Assembly: GCF_023558375.1 (NCBI RefSeq)
Contig: NZ_CP083761.1
Location: forward strand, 4,357,001 to 4,421,000
Reading direction: 5' to 3'
Origin: Chroococcidiopsis sp. CCMEE 29
GTDB taxonomy: Bacteria; Cyanobacteriota; Cyanobacteriia; Cyanobacteriales; Chroococcidiopsidaceae
DNA length: 64,000 bases
The notes under the pieces were generated by a model, which was not told where the DNA came from, did no database searches, and saw only the letters and a list, made by a program, of their open reading frames with translations. Positions 53,327-63,076 of this stretch are shown piece by piece. Numbering within the stretch: position 1 is the stretch's first letter; each line of letters starts with the position of its first letter. Made by a program: the position numbers and the translations under genes.

Positions 53327-54205
53327 ATGGCGTCACCTTTCTACCTGGCGATCAAAGGTAAGTTCGTTATTGTGGGGAAACAACCCGATGGAGACTCGGT
53401 TCGTTTCATTGCTAACACCCCAGATCTCTACGAAGAACTCCACCGCAACTATCGAATTAAGCTTTCTCGCGATCGCAGCGTTCAGCTGCGGTTTGAGGGA
53501 ATCGATGCGCCAGAAGTTCATTATGGTAGTGATGCACAAATATTAGGAGAACAAGCCCGCGATCAACTCCTAGCCCGGATGGGTTTTGATAACATCAAGT
53601 TTTCAGGCAACAAGGTGCAGGCTGCTGATCCGGATACTGTTTCTGGGGCTATTCTCTCTAAAGCAGCTGACGCTAACGGTCGTCCTGTTTCCTATGTGGT
53701 GCTAGGCGAGGATGCCGAGCAACTGGAGAATGGAGATTGGATACGAGTAGAGGCAGGTTTACTGAGAAAAACAATTAACTTCCAGATGCTGACAGAAGGT
53801 GCAGCCTATTACACAGTGTATACCTCCACACCAGTAGCTCATCGAAGGTTGCTACGTAAAGCAGCTCTTGCTGCTCGGCAAGATAATCAGGGTGTCTGGG
53901 CAAAAGATGCAACTAACGAGTTTGAGTTAGTAGAGCGAGAGTCAATTACAGCTCCTAATGGAGAGTTAATTCTTCCTAAGCTGTTTCGTCGCAGCATCGA
54001 TTACTTGAAAGCTGTAGATAATGGTTTTCGTGGCAACCTCAAGGATTGGTTGATTGAAGTTTCGGAGAAACCTTCTCGCAATGAAAACGATCGCGTAGTA
54101 ATTCGTGATGCTGTAGAAGTGCGGCTCAGCGACCTGATTAAACACTACAACAGCCGTGTTGTTTTTCAAGAAGATATACTCAACCTAACTTTTGTCGAAA
54201 AGTAG
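53327..54205 (+). CDS. Staphylococcal nuclease-like (SNase/TNase) protein
   Basis: Protein of 292 aa with an SNase-type OB-fold: DGDSVRFIANTP, then VQLRFEGIDAPEVHY, which carries active-site-like Arg and acidic residues, and RRLLRKAALAARQDNQGVWA. There is no signal peptide. The C-terminal 100 residues (about 205-292) are not part of SNase and are uncharacterised. It probably cleaves nucleic acid; the substrate is unknown. Confidence 0.85.
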   Translation: MASPFYLAIKGKFVIVGKQPDGDSVRFIANTPDLYEELHRNYRIKLSRDRSVQLRFEGIDAPEVHYGSDAQILGEQARDQLLARMGFDNIKFSGNKVQAADPDTVSGAILSKAADANGRPVSYVVLGEDAEQLENGDWIRVEAGLLRKTINFQMLTEGAAYYTVYTSTPVAHRRLLRKAALAARQDNQGVWAKDATNEFELVERESITAPNGELILPKLFRRSIDYLKAVDNGFRGNLKDWLIEVSEKPSRNENDRVVIRDAVEVRLSDLIKHYNSRVVFQEDILNLTFVEK

Positions 54206-54268
54206 TAATACCGTTTCCCCTCCTGTCCAATCGCAAGCTCATTTAATAGCAGCCTAGGTTGGCAAGCC

Positions 54269-54832
54269 CTAGACAAGATGAAGCCAGCTAGGATAAGCAT
54301 AAGAATCCTGGGCTTGCAACTCTGACCCGTTATAAGTTTTGAACACTAAGTTGGCTACAGCTTCAAGCTTATCCATTAAGCTGTCATCGTCGCTAGTGGC
54401 TTCAAAAGCAAGGCTCCACCAATCATTGCCTCGGACATTTAATTGAGTGAGTTCTAGGGTACAGTTTTCGTACAGACGCTGCGATCGCGCCTTCTTGACA
54501 CTCACCCAAGATTTTTTACCTACAACATCTGTAAGCTGAAAGCTTTCTCCCGTAGAGTCTTCACAAAGCCACTTGCCCCATTTTTCTACCTTGCCTTCTA
54601 CTCGATCTCCAAACCCCCGAACACCTAACTCTGCTTTGCGCCACTTGATTTCTAGCCGTCCCTGCCGGAGTTTAAGCCCTAAGTATTCAATTCCTGGTGA
54701 GTAGAGATATACATCTTCTCGTTCCTCTGGTGGCTGCAGTTGCCCTTCTAGATCATCTTGCTGGAACCACTTTGAAATCGGGTCGGGTAGCTTGCCGCAC
54801 TTGAACCATCGCAGTTCTGAACTTGTCAGCAT
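54269..54832 (-). CDS. Conserved hypothetical protein (cyanobacterial)
   Basis: Soluble protein of 187 aa: SSELRWFKCGKLPDPISKWF, YSPGIEYLGLKLRQGRLEIKWRK, WVSVKKARSQRLY and NDWWSLAFEA. It resembles hypothetical proteins with a CYTH-like or beta-barrel look, but I recognise no named domain. It converges with the SNase-like gene. Confidence 0.7.
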   Translation of the reverse strand: MLTSSELRWFKCGKLPDPISKWFQQDDLEGQLQPPEEREDVYLYSPGIEYLGLKLRQGRLEIKWRKAELGVRGFGDRVEGKVEKWGKWLCEDSTGESFQLTDVVGKKSWVSVKKARSQRLYENCTLELTQLNVRGNDWWSLAFEATSDDDSLMDKLEAVANLVFKTYNGSELQAQDSYAYPSWLHLV

Positions 54833-54945
54833 TAGTTTTTTCCTTCATCCGGCGCCTGCTTTGCTCAATCACTGATGTAGCCGCTGTGTTCGCCAAGGGG
54901 CTGTCCGTCTAGTATGCCCGAGCGTTCGACCCCAATCAAGCACTT

Positions 54946-54974
54946 CAACCCTGCCTACTGCTGTTGCAGGGTTG
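54946..54974 (-). terminator. Hairpin after the BCD transporter gene
   Basis: CAACCCTGC (54946-54954) pairs perfectly with GCAGGGTTG (54966-54974), 11-nt loop, 74 nt beyond the stop of the - strand transporter gene. No T-tract follows on that strand. A transcription end is inferred. Confidence 0.5.
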
Positions 54975-55047
54975 GCGCAGCTGTATAAATTTAAACAGAG
55001 CAATATTCATTAGCTATTGAGCACCTCCGTCGTTTCCTGGTTAGGCA

Positions 55048-56472
55048 CTAGCTTAGGTCGTGATTTGCTACAATCGCGATCGCCTGTTGGGCGTTAGCAC
55101 GAAACTCTGCAACATTAACTCGCCGTAGTAGAGCGATCGCCAATAGAACAAAAATTGACTCCAGCCCAAACACCAATCCATAAGCCAGGACAGGAGTTGT
55201 AAATAGCTGGCGACCCAGGTCTAACATTACCCCACCTGATAAGGTTGATATTGCTTGAGAAAATGCTTGGGCTAATCCCCACAGTCCTGTAAAAGTGCCC
55301 GCAGTTTCAGCTGTAGTCAGATCCAACATCAGGCTAATTGAGCTGCCGGTTGCAACTCCTATTGCTAACCCAAACAATACTAGCGACACCCGCAGCAGGT
55401 TAGGCATCCCAGTAAAGCCTGCCAGGACGATCAGCACAAAAGAACCCGCGATCAGCAAGCATCCTAGCTTTGCTGTGGGCTTTTTACCTAAGCGCGGCAC
55501 AATCAAGAAACCTGTCAACCCCAAACTTACCAGGCTGCCGAGGCTCCAAAAAATATTGAGGAACGTGCTTTCAGCAACTGTCATGCCAATCACCTCTCCA
55601 GCATAGGGTTCTAGGATTGGCTGCTGCATGAACATTCCCAGAATCAACAGCACTAAATAGGAAAAGAAGAATCCGGTTTGCCGACTGGCAGTCAGCACTT
55701 TTAGCGCTGCACGTAGAGTTAAGGGATCGTCTCCCTGCGATCGCCTAGTCCGATAACGAAACCGGGAATACTTTTTCTCTACACCAAACGTGGCTAAAAT
55801 CACCAGGGTAAAAACCAGGGCGGGTATGACCAGGAACAGTCGGTTAATGATTTGCTCTAAGGTCTCTGGCGTGATGCCCCTGAGCAAGCCGCTGCTAATT
55901 CCGGCTCCTAAACCAATACCAATGGTTAGCATTGACCAAACAATTCCTACCAGCTTGCCTCGGTTGTCTTCATCAGACACATCAACCATTAGGGCAAAGA
56001 AGGGGGTTGCTGTAGAACTAATACATAGACCATAAAGTGCAAAGATGAAGGCTAAAAATGCTACCCAGCCATAGGTTGCTCCTGACCATCCGACCGTTGC
56101 CGCACTGCGGTTGAGTTGCCACACTACCTGCACCGCCACAAATGCCAGAGTAGCGAATAGGGCGGAGCCTACCCAGACATAGCCTGTGCGATGATATCCC
56201 AGAATGCTTCTAGAGTCAGACATTTGACCAAACCAGATTCGAGCCGGAGCTACAAATTGATACATCGCCAAGCATCCCCCCACAATTGTGGCAGGAATGG
56301 CTAACTCCTGAATCATGATCCGGTTGAGAACTCCTAGCATCAGAATAGCCATAATCCCCAGTCCCATCTGTACCAGTCCCAGCCGGAACATGGTAAATAG
56401 GTTGATTCTAGGTAGTTGCTCAACGCTTCCTGCGTGAGTCTGCTGTGAATTTGATAAGTCACCTATTGCCAT
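55048..56472 (-). CDS. BCD-family (PucC-like) membrane transporter
   Basis: Major-facilitator-type protein of 474 aa with twelve predicted helices. BCD/PucC markers are INLFTMFRLGLVQMGLGIMAILMLGVLNRIMI, IPATIVGGCLAMYQFVAPARIWFGQMSDSR and DEDNRGKLVGIVWSMLTIGIGLGAG. Relatives assist assembly of (bacterio)chlorophyll-binding light-harvesting proteins or move pigments. In cyanobacteria the role is not settled. Confidence 0.9.
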   Translation of the reverse strand: MAIGDLSNSQQTHAGSVEQLPRINLFTMFRLGLVQMGLGIMAILMLGVLNRIMIQELAIPATIVGGCLAMYQFVAPARIWFGQMSDSRSILGYHRTGYVWVGSALFATLAFVAVQVVWQLNRSAATVGWSGATYGWVAFLAFIFALYGLCISSTATPFFALMVDVSDEDNRGKLVGIVWSMLTIGIGLGAGISSGLLRGITPETLEQIINRLFLVIPALVFTLVILATFGVEKKYSRFRYRTRRSQGDDPLTLRAALKVLTASRQTGFFFSYLVLLILGMFMQQPILEPYAGEVIGMTVAESTFLNIFWSLGSLVSLGLTGFLIVPRLGKKPTAKLGCLLIAGSFVLIVLAGFTGMPNLLRVSLVLFGLAIGVATGSSISLMLDLTTAETAGTFTGLWGLAQAFSQAISTLSGGVMLDLGRQLFTTPVLAYGLVFGLESIFVLLAIALLRRVNVAEFRANAQQAIAIVANHDLS

Positions 56473-56677
56473 ATGTGCTGCCAGAAATAAAGTACAAGAA
56501 TGTGATTAACTCACTGGTAGTCCTACAGAACGCGAAATCTGCTTTCCCGATCTCTGCGAACTCTCGCGTGAATTAACAAATTGCTACAAGGTTTTTAGAA
56601 ACTTCTCGTTCAATTTTCTCACCTTTGATATCCAGCCTTGGTGTAACTTCAAAATTTCTGAATAGGGAACTGTCGTT

Positions 56678-58018
56678 TCAGAGCTCACTTTGAAAACGTC
56701 GCAAGCTTACCTGCAAACCATCTTGGGGATGAGGAGTTGGCACCATGACAAGCTCAAGGTTCTGTTCGGGCAGCAGTTCCCACTTGTAGTGACGTACCAA
56801 GAGCGCTGCAAAAACCTTCATCTCCAGCTTGGCAAATTCCTTACCTAAACATTCTCGGATGCCACCACCAAATGGCACATAGCTAAACGGTTTAAATTTA
56901 TCTTCAGCCCGTTCTGCACCAAAGCGTTCTGGATCAAAGTGCTCTGGCTGATCGTAGATACTACTATCTTGATGCGTCCTACTGATTTGGTAAAGTACAG
57001 ACCAGCCTTGGGGAATAGAGTAGCCATTGAACTCGCATGGCTTGATTGCCTCTCGAAATCCACCGCCAACTGGGGGAACCACTCGCAGAACTTCTTTTAA
57101 CACTTGCTCCAGATAGCTCATCTGCTTGAGATGTTCTAAGGTTAGCGGTTCCTCAATTGCTAGTTGCTGTTGTTCGGAACGGGCAGCTGCCAAAACCTCT
57201 GGATGTTGTGCTAGTAGACGGCATAGGGATGCGATCGCCGATGTTAACGTCTCATGACCTGCGAACAACAGTGTCAGCACCTGGTCTTTGAGTTCATCTA
57301 TACTGAGGCTATTTCCCTCTTCATCCTTCGCTTGTAGTAGCAAACTTAAGGCATCCTGAGCTAGATTTGCCTCTTGTTGACGTTGCTGGATAATTTTCTC
57401 AATTTCACCTAGTAGTAATTCCCGACAGCGCATTGCTCGACCGAACTTCGTCCCAGGTAGGGGAATAGGGACAGTAAATAAACCATCACACCAGGTTTTG
57501 AACCACTCGCCTAACTTAGACTGTGAACCTGATTCAGTACCCACAATCAACTTGCAAGCAATATCAAGCGTATAATTCCTCAGCTCTGGATACCACGTCA
57601 ACGTACCGAGTTGTTCCCACTTGTGTAGATAACGGTGGGTGATCTGCTCCATCGTGGTGACATAACCTGCTAAAGCCCTAGGTTGAAAAGCTTGGGATAG
57701 CAGCTTTCGACGCTGCTGGTGTTCGGCCCCCGTCTGAACGGACAAAGCAGCAGGGCCTAGAAGCACCTTTGTACTGTGGGGCCAACTGGTGGAAAAATAT
57801 TGATTCTCATGGGTTAAAAGAAAGTGGTTTGCTTCTGCTCCCAGCAGGAATATTGTTGGTCGCCCAAACAATTGACTTTTGAAGACTGGACCATACTTTT
57901 TATGCCGCTTTTTAGCGAAGTTTGGATCTCGCAGAAAGCTAAGGGTTTCACCAATAAAAGGTAAGCCGAAACTACCAGGCGGCAAAGGTAGTGAACTGAG
58001 GGTATTGATGGTTGCCAT
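56678..58018 (-). CDS. Cytochrome P450, CYP120-like
   Basis: P450 of 446 aa from ATG 58018 (MATINTLSSLPLPPGSFGLP); an upstream in-frame ATG at 58141 would overlap the previous gene. Motifs are I-helix LLFAGHETLTSA, K-helix KEVLR, PERF (FDPERFGAER) and the heme-binding loop FGGGIRECLG with the axial Cys. Length and start resemble cyanobacterial CYP120, a retinoid hydroxylase. It lies 65 nt after the FAD monooxygenase on the same strand, so they may be co-transcribed. It is soluble, with no membrane anchor. Confidence 0.92.
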   Translation of the reverse strand: MATINTLSSLPLPPGSFGLPFIGETLSFLRDPNFAKKRHKKYGPVFKSQLFGRPTIFLLGAEANHFLLTHENQYFSTSWPHSTKVLLGPAALSVQTGAEHQQRRKLLSQAFQPRALAGYVTTMEQITHRYLHKWEQLGTLTWYPELRNYTLDIACKLIVGTESGSQSKLGEWFKTWCDGLFTVPIPLPGTKFGRAMRCRELLLGEIEKIIQQRQQEANLAQDALSLLLQAKDEEGNSLSIDELKDQVLTLLFAGHETLTSAIASLCRLLAQHPEVLAAARSEQQQLAIEEPLTLEHLKQMSYLEQVLKEVLRVVPPVGGGFREAIKPCEFNGYSIPQGWSVLYQISRTHQDSSIYDQPEHFDPERFGAERAEDKFKPFSYVPFGGGIRECLGKEFAKLEMKVFAALLVRHYKWELLPEQNLELVMVPTPHPQDGLQVSLRRFQSEL

Positions 58019-58082
58019 AAAAGAGTGAGGAGTGAAGGAGGGAATAGTGCTTGTCAAATGAAGGAAATTGGTTTTTCCCCAT

Positions 58083-59285
58083 TTAATCAGAACCGACCTT
58101 AGATGGATCGTAGTCATAAAGCCAGCTTTCAAACTCATCATTGCTCACCTTGGATTGCTCCGCCACTCCGCGCAGATATCTCTCGCTGTCAGCTGACACG
58201 GCGCGATCGCCCTGGAAGGCACTGCGGGCTTGGATGACTTGAGTTCGCTGGATGCGACTGTTCTCGTAGCGAGTCAGGGCGGTTTCAAGGTTGGGTGCTT
58301 GGGAAAGGGACTGCGAGAGTTCGTATGCATCTTCAAAGGCTGTATTCGCACCCTGTCCTAGCGAGGGCACCATCGGATGTGCCGCATCACCCAACAGCGT
58401 GACTCTACCTTGGCTCCAGCTTGCTAATGGTGGTCGATCGCACAGCGGTCGTTCTACAATCTGCTCACAGTCCGTTGCTTCGATGATTTCCTGTACGGGT
58501 TCCGCCCAGCCAGCGAATTCTTTAAAAACGCGAGCTTTAGCATCTGTGGCAGTTTGTGACATCGAGCTGTCTTTTGATCGCGAACCAGCACTCCAAAAAA
58601 TGTATCCACCGCTCACGTCGATCAGCACCATATATTTGCCCTCAGGGGATGTTATCAGCGTGACCTCATCAGGAGGCAGTAGCTTGTGTTGAGCGGGAAT
58701 GACGGCACGCCAAGACATCCGACCTACATAGCGGGGTAACCCGTCGCCGATTAGCGTCTGTCTGACAACCGAATTTAACCCATCTGCCCCGATCAGAAAG
58801 TCTGCCTGTACCGTTTTTCCGCCATCAAAGGATGCTTCCACGCTGCTGTGATTTTGTGAAAAGCTGATACAGCGATGATTGAGATGGATAATGTCAGGTG
58901 GTAGTGACGATGCCAAGATCTCTTGCAACCGCGACCAGCGGATGTTTAGCATCGGCTGACCGTATTTCTCCATCAGTGTGACAGGGTTCGAAACAAGCAT
59001 CTCACCAGTGCTTTTCTTCAGGTTCATCTTCTGAGTCTGGCTGGCTGCCTGTTTGAGCAATTCAACAATACCAGGCTGAATGGCATTGAGGATTTTCAAG
59101 CCATTCGGAAAAAGGGTCAAACCGGCACCGACTGGTCGCAATTCCCGTGCTTGCTCGTAGACTTGCACATCTATCCCTTGGTTGCGTAATGCGATCGCCG
59201 TAGCAAGACCACCGAGACCACCACCAATGATGGTGACATTCTCAACAACTGCGCTGGAAGAATCTATCTTCTGTGGGAAAGCCAT
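58083..59285 (-). CDS. FAD-dependent aromatic/isoprenoid monooxygenase
   Basis: Flavoprotein of 400 aa with the class A monooxygenase motifs: Rossmann VTIIGGGLGGLATAIAL (near 17-33), ADFLIGADGLNSVVRQ (DG motif) and VTLLGDAAHPMVPSLGQGAN (GD motif). Relatives include salicylate hydroxylases and zeaxanthin epoxidases. Substrate unknown. Pairing with a CYP120-like P450 suggests joint oxidation of an apocarotenoid or other isoprenoid, which is inference. Confidence 0.88.
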   Translation of the reverse strand: MAFPQKIDSSSAVVENVTIIGGGLGGLATAIALRNQGIDVQVYEQARELRPVGAGLTLFPNGLKILNAIQPGIVELLKQAASQTQKMNLKKSTGEMLVSNPVTLMEKYGQPMLNIRWSRLQEILASSLPPDIIHLNHRCISFSQNHSSVEASFDGGKTVQADFLIGADGLNSVVRQTLIGDGLPRYVGRMSWRAVIPAQHKLLPPDEVTLITSPEGKYMVLIDVSGGYIFWSAGSRSKDSSMSQTATDAKARVFKEFAGWAEPVQEIIEATDCEQIVERPLCDRPPLASWSQGRVTLLGDAAHPMVPSLGQGANTAFEDAYELSQSLSQAPNLETALTRYENSRIQRTQVIQARSAFQGDRAVSADSERYLRGVAEQSKVSNDEFESWLYDYDPSKVGSD

Positions 59286-59359
59286 AACTCAGTTCAGGAA
59301 TGGTATCTTACAGCTATAGCTACACAAGTCTTTTAGTGAGTTTTGCAACCCAGCCAAGA

Positions 59360-60370
59360 TTATTTGCAATCAAATAACTGCACTAGAGAATTGGCAGTCG
59401 CTAGCAGTTGGTTTAGTGCTGGCAATGCCGTTGGTTGGTGACGCACATGAGCGTCGATAAATAGACCAATCGTTTCCGCCATCAAAGAACGGATTTTGTC
59501 TTCTGGCTGGGTAGCGGGGAAGTCTAGAAACGGTCTGCCTGTAGTGGGGTCGAAGGGATCGGCAATAGAAAAGTGATTCGCTCCCTCCAGAAGCACCAGA
59601 TAAGTGTAATTTCCTCCCCCAGCGATCGCTTCCCTAAAGGTGCGGATGACTGCGGTGGTAGCGTTCCCTGGAGTCATGCCATAGCGATCGCTACTGTTGG
59701 CAATCACGCCATCACAGGTTCCCCCCATCAGCAACATCGGGAGGGACGAAGGAAGCGGTAGGATAGTACCTGGCTCATATCCCAGCTTCACAGCACCTAA
59801 ACTATGTACCCCATAGCCAAATGCTGCCGCCAGTTGGGGGTAAAAGCGCGAATCTGCGCTTTCAATTGCCACTCTGCCACCGGCAGAGTGTCCGCCCAAA
59901 ACTACCCTTTGCAGGTCAAGCATCCCTGCTAGTATTCCCTCTGTCTGCAAGTGCTGTAATTCAGCGAAGATTGCTGGTAACGCTGAAGCGGTGGGTCCCG
60001 TGCCGTAGGTCTTAGGTGTCCACACTGCAATATCAACACCAGGGGTCAGACCAACGAACCCTGGCAAAATTTCCGCCACCCAGTTAAAGGTGACCACTAC
60101 CAGCCCCCGCTCCGCCAACTTCACTGCTAGCCACTGATACATTTCTGCGCTACAGTTAGCACCGCCGAAGAAAATCACCACCGGAAAGGGAGCCTGCTCT
60201 GAGTCAGCAGGCACGATACCTAAATCCCGCTCCAGTTCACTTCCCGACATCCGTGCTGGATAAATCACTTTCAGCTGAATAGTATCGTAGGGTGGCTGGG
60301 CGCTCTCGACTTTAACGGCTCGAAAAAAAGCCCGAATCGTCTTGGTGCTGTTCATAGTTTTGGGATCCAA
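59360..60370 (-). CDS. Alpha/beta hydrolase, chlorophyllase-like
   Basis: Hydrolase of 336 aa without a signal peptide. An oxyanion-hole region (PVVIFFGGANCSAEMYQW) is followed by the nucleophile elbow GGHSAGG, an acidic region (LLMGGTCDGVIANSSDRYG) and a late His (EGANHFSIADPFDP). The layout resembles the chlorophyllase/dienelactone hydrolase group, giving esterase activity on an unknown substrate. It lies 74 bp upstream of the monooxygenase gene on the same strand. Confidence 0.85.
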   Translation of the reverse strand: MDPKTMNSTKTIRAFFRAVKVESAQPPYDTIQLKVIYPARMSGSELERDLGIVPADSEQAPFPVVIFFGGANCSAEMYQWLAVKLAERGLVVVTFNWVAEILPGFVGLTPGVDIAVWTPKTYGTGPTASALPAIFAELQHLQTEGILAGMLDLQRVVLGGHSAGGRVAIESADSRFYPQLAAAFGYGVHSLGAVKLGYEPGTILPLPSSLPMLLMGGTCDGVIANSSDRYGMTPGNATTAVIRTFREAIAGGGNYTYLVLLEGANHFSIADPFDPTTGRPFLDFPATQPEDKIRSLMAETIGLFIDAHVRHQPTALPALNQLLATANSLVQLFDCK

Positions 60371-60637
60371 ACAACCAAATTAATAACTTTGAGTATGCCG
60401 GAGTGATCGCGCCATTAAAGGTCGAGAGGTGTTAAAAGATCCTTAACAAGCTCCGCATTAACCACGACCAGCTCCGGCGAGGCTAAAACTAGCAGTCGTT
60501 TCTCTGCATCCTTCTGTAGATTGCGATTGCACCGCAAACACAGGCGCTGCAATTCTAGTGCTGGAAACCGGATGCCGAGAGGATAAGTTTGTTTGGGCTA
60601 GACTCAGGGTGATGGCAGCAGCTCTTTAAAGCTCATT

Positions 60638-61111
60638 ATGAATTTAGACGAACAGATCCAAGTTCTGATTGACAATGCCCCTCAAGATGGGGTTATGCCG
60701 CGAGTGGTAGCAGCGATCGCACCCGCACTTCAGCTGCTTGCAAAAAAGTTCCGCCACTTCCAGTACTACATCCTACAAAACTTAGACCAAGACTGGGTTT
60801 TAACCACTTTAAGCAATCGTGCTAACCCAGACGTTGAAAAACGCGTGATCTACGCTTTCCCCACCTTAAAAGATGTCTCAGCTGTTTCGGCTGCTAAACT
60901 TGACCCCCAGGTAATTGCTGTACCAATTCCCATTACTCATATTTTGTTCCAACTGGCTGCCTTAGAAACGGTTGATAGTATCGTCTTTTTTGAAACACCC
61001 GGCGATCTAAATACTGGTGTCGAAGTCCGGCGTGAAGATCTGCAACACGTAATTCAAGTGCAGTTGAAACAAAACCCTTTCCCCAACCAGATACCACATG
61101 ATATTGCTTGA
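60638..61111 (+). CDS. Conserved cyanobacterial protein, unknown function
   Basis: Soluble protein of 157 aa: MNLDEQIQVLIDNAPQDG, VVAAIAPALQLLAKKFRHFQYYI, WVLTTLSNR and PQVIAVPIPITHILFQLAAL. It belongs to a set of hypothetical proteins I associate with cyanobacteria, with no domain name I can give. It converges with sds. Confidence 0.75.
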   Translation: MNLDEQIQVLIDNAPQDGVMPRVVAAIAPALQLLAKKFRHFQYYILQNLDQDWVLTTLSNRANPDVEKRVIYAFPTLKDVSAVSAAKLDPQVIAVPIPITHILFQLAALETVDSIVFFETPGDLNTGVEVRREDLQHVIQVQLKQNPFPNQIPHDIA

Positions 61112-61156
61112 GTAGCTAGCAGGGAGCCTCTTTTACTCGTCCCTCGCCCCTTGTCC

Positions 61157-62128
61157 CTAATACAGCCGACTCAACACGTAGTCAGTCATATTCATCAAGG
61201 CTTGCCGGGATTCTGAGGGTGGTAAATCAGCTAGATGCTCAACAGCAAGCTGAGCATGGTGTGCCGCTAATTCCCGCGATCGCTTGATACCTTGGCTATC
61301 TTGAATCAAGGCGATCGCTTGCTCTAAATCCCCTTCCTGAGCAAACTTTCTTTCAATCAGCACTTCCAAGTAAGGCTTTTCTTCTAAAGCAAATAAAGCT
61401 GGTGCTGTCAAATTACCACTCTTAAGATCTGAGCTAGCTGGTTTACCTAAGGTGTCCGCCGAACCTGTGAAGTCTAAAATATCATCCACAATTTGGAACG
61501 CTAGACCCCAATGGCGACCATAATTATATAAATGCTCCGATGTTTCCCGAGAGACATCGCTGAGTAAACCAGCAGCTTTAGAACTGTTGGCGATTAAAGA
61601 AGCGGTTTTGTAGTAGCTCTTTTCCAGGTAAGCCTCAAGGGTTATGGAAGTATCAAAGCGAGTCACTCCCTGCTGAATCTCCCCCGTCGGCAGATCCATA
61701 ATCACTTTCGACAGTAATTTGACGACTTCCAGGTTATCCAAGTTAGCTAAATACCAAGCAGCTTGACCAAACAGAAAGTCTCCAGCCAATATTGCCACGC
61801 GATTGTCAAACAAGCTATGGACAGTAGGAACGCCACGCCGCATTTGGGCTTCATCTACTACATCGTCATGCACCAAGCTTGCCGTGTGAATCATTTCCGT
61901 AATTTCAGCTAGTCGTCGGTGACGCGGGGTAATATCTTCATCCAGCATCGTCGCCCGCGACATTAGTAAGACAATCGCTGGTCGCACCCGCTTTCCCCCA
62001 GCTCCGAATAAGTATTCTGCCGCTGCGGAGAGGATGGGGTGACGCGTACCTACTAACTGTATTAAATTCTCTGACAGCAAACGCAGGTCTGCTTCAACTG
62101 GGGAAAAGAGGGAGGTCGCTGATGTCAT
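61157..62128 (-). CDS. sds: Solanesyl diphosphate synthase
   Basis: Long-chain trans-prenyltransferase of 323 aa that makes the plastoquinone side chain. The first Asp-rich motif is in SLVHDDVVDEAQMRRG and the second in FQIVDDILDFTGSADTLGKP. It also has GAGGKRVRPAIVLLMSRA and FLFGQAAWYLANL. ATG 62128 is preceded by a long non-coding region. It is a core gene of photosynthetic electron transport. Confidence 0.95.
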   Translation of the reverse strand: MTSATSLFSPVEADLRLLSENLIQLVGTRHPILSAAAEYLFGAGGKRVRPAIVLLMSRATMLDEDITPRHRRLAEITEMIHTASLVHDDVVDEAQMRRGVPTVHSLFDNRVAILAGDFLFGQAAWYLANLDNLEVVKLLSKVIMDLPTGEIQQGVTRFDTSITLEAYLEKSYYKTASLIANSSKAAGLLSDVSRETSEHLYNYGRHWGLAFQIVDDILDFTGSADTLGKPASSDLKSGNLTAPALFALEEKPYLEVLIERKFAQEGDLEQAIALIQDSQGIKRSRELAAHHAQLAVEHLADLPPSESRQALMNMTDYVLSRLY

Positions 62129-62903
62129 GTATTAGCTGACGCAATCTTTTTTTACGAAAGTTTACATATCCTGTACTCATTTTAAGCGAAGCCTCGACAA
62201 GCTGAAGTTGGAAGTTTCATGATTTAGCCACTCGTGTTTAGTTAACTTAACCTTTTTCTCAGTTGCAACAGAGGGGAGCAATGCTCAAAATCAAGTTAAA
62301 GTACTTACGCGATCGCTTCCTAGAATACCTCACCGACCTGACTGAAGTGAATCTACCCAAGCCTCCTTTATTTTGTATAGAATTTTGAATTTAGTTAAAA
62401 ATTAGGTGTTAAAACTTTATGTTCTTGTGATAGTCTAGATTATAAGCATTTAAACAAGTTCACACATTCAACATAGCAGAGGGGGTTACTGAGGAGTGAC
62501 TACCAATAGCTAGGTTGGGTGAGTTCATATAGTTAATTGCAGCCTGAGTATGAATTCCTTGGAGCTAGGAACTTGTTTGGCTAAATAGACTGCTTATCTG
62601 CCGGAATCAGCTTGCTAGGCAGCATTTAAAGATACTGGCTAGATAACGTCTTGGATGAAGATTAACAACAAGATTACCAGCAGATTGCAAAGTATAACTG
62701 GCTAGCTTGACTTGGCACCTAACAACAGCTAAGAGCTTTTTCTGATGGCTGATTTTGAGTTGTATGTATTGAACTTGGTATTCCCGATTTAAATTGCTGG
62801 CGGCAACCGTTTTCGGTTAAGCAGGCTACAACTCAATATGCTGTAAGTACCTTGCAGCAATGGTTACTCAATCCAAAATCTAAAATCCAAAATTAGTAGC
62901 ACA
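62129..62903. other. 775-bp intergenic region with a structured RNA candidate
   Basis: No gene longer than a few codons. It contains the pairing segments annotated at 62443-62596, AT-rich DNA with TATAAG-like boxes upstream of them (near 62441), and a short AATCCAAAATCTAAAATCCA repeat (62872-62891) just before the small ORF at 62904. Confidence 0.5.
62443..62596 (+). ncRNA. Candidate structured RNA, possibly 6S (ssaA)-like
   Basis: A long closing stem is formed by TAAGC-ATTT-AAACAAGTTC (62443-62461) with GAACTTGTTT, AAAT and GCTTA (62569-62578, 62583-62586, 62592-62596). An inner stem GAGTTCATA / TATGAATTC (62521-62529 and 62549-62557) leaves a large internal bubble. One long hairpin with a central bubble and about 155 nt is the shape of 6S RNA. 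The strand is assigned from the position of a TATAAG-like -10 box and is uncertain. Confidence 0.42.
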
Positions 62904-63050
62904 ATGACTTACAGTAGTATTCCTGTAATTATTCCTATTCTCGCAACTGGTTATTTGTTGACTGTTTATCTGTTGTTGGTACTGGTACAGCGGAACCATA
63001 AAGATTCTGAGTCCAGTGTAGTGCCTGCCTCAAAGACACTGCATGAATAA
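62904..63050 (+). CDS. Small single-helix membrane protein
   Basis: Peptide of 48 aa from ATG 62904. A short polar start is followed by one transmembrane helix (VIIPILATGYLLTVYLLLVLV) and a charged tail (QRNHKDSESSVVPASKTLHE). The shape is like small cyanobacterial photosynthetic or NDH-1 complex subunits, but I cannot name a family. It lies convergent to murI. Confidence 0.5.
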   Translation: MTYSSIPVIIPILATGYLLTVYLLLVLVQRNHKDSESSVVPASKTLHE

Positions 63051-63076
63051 GGGGTGAATGGCAAGAAGACCGCCGA

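Noticed and set aside
58019-58141. N-terminal extension of the P450 (41 residues)
   Set aside because: It overlaps the end of the monooxygenase gene and is not part of the family; the ATG at 58018 gives the expected CYP120 length.
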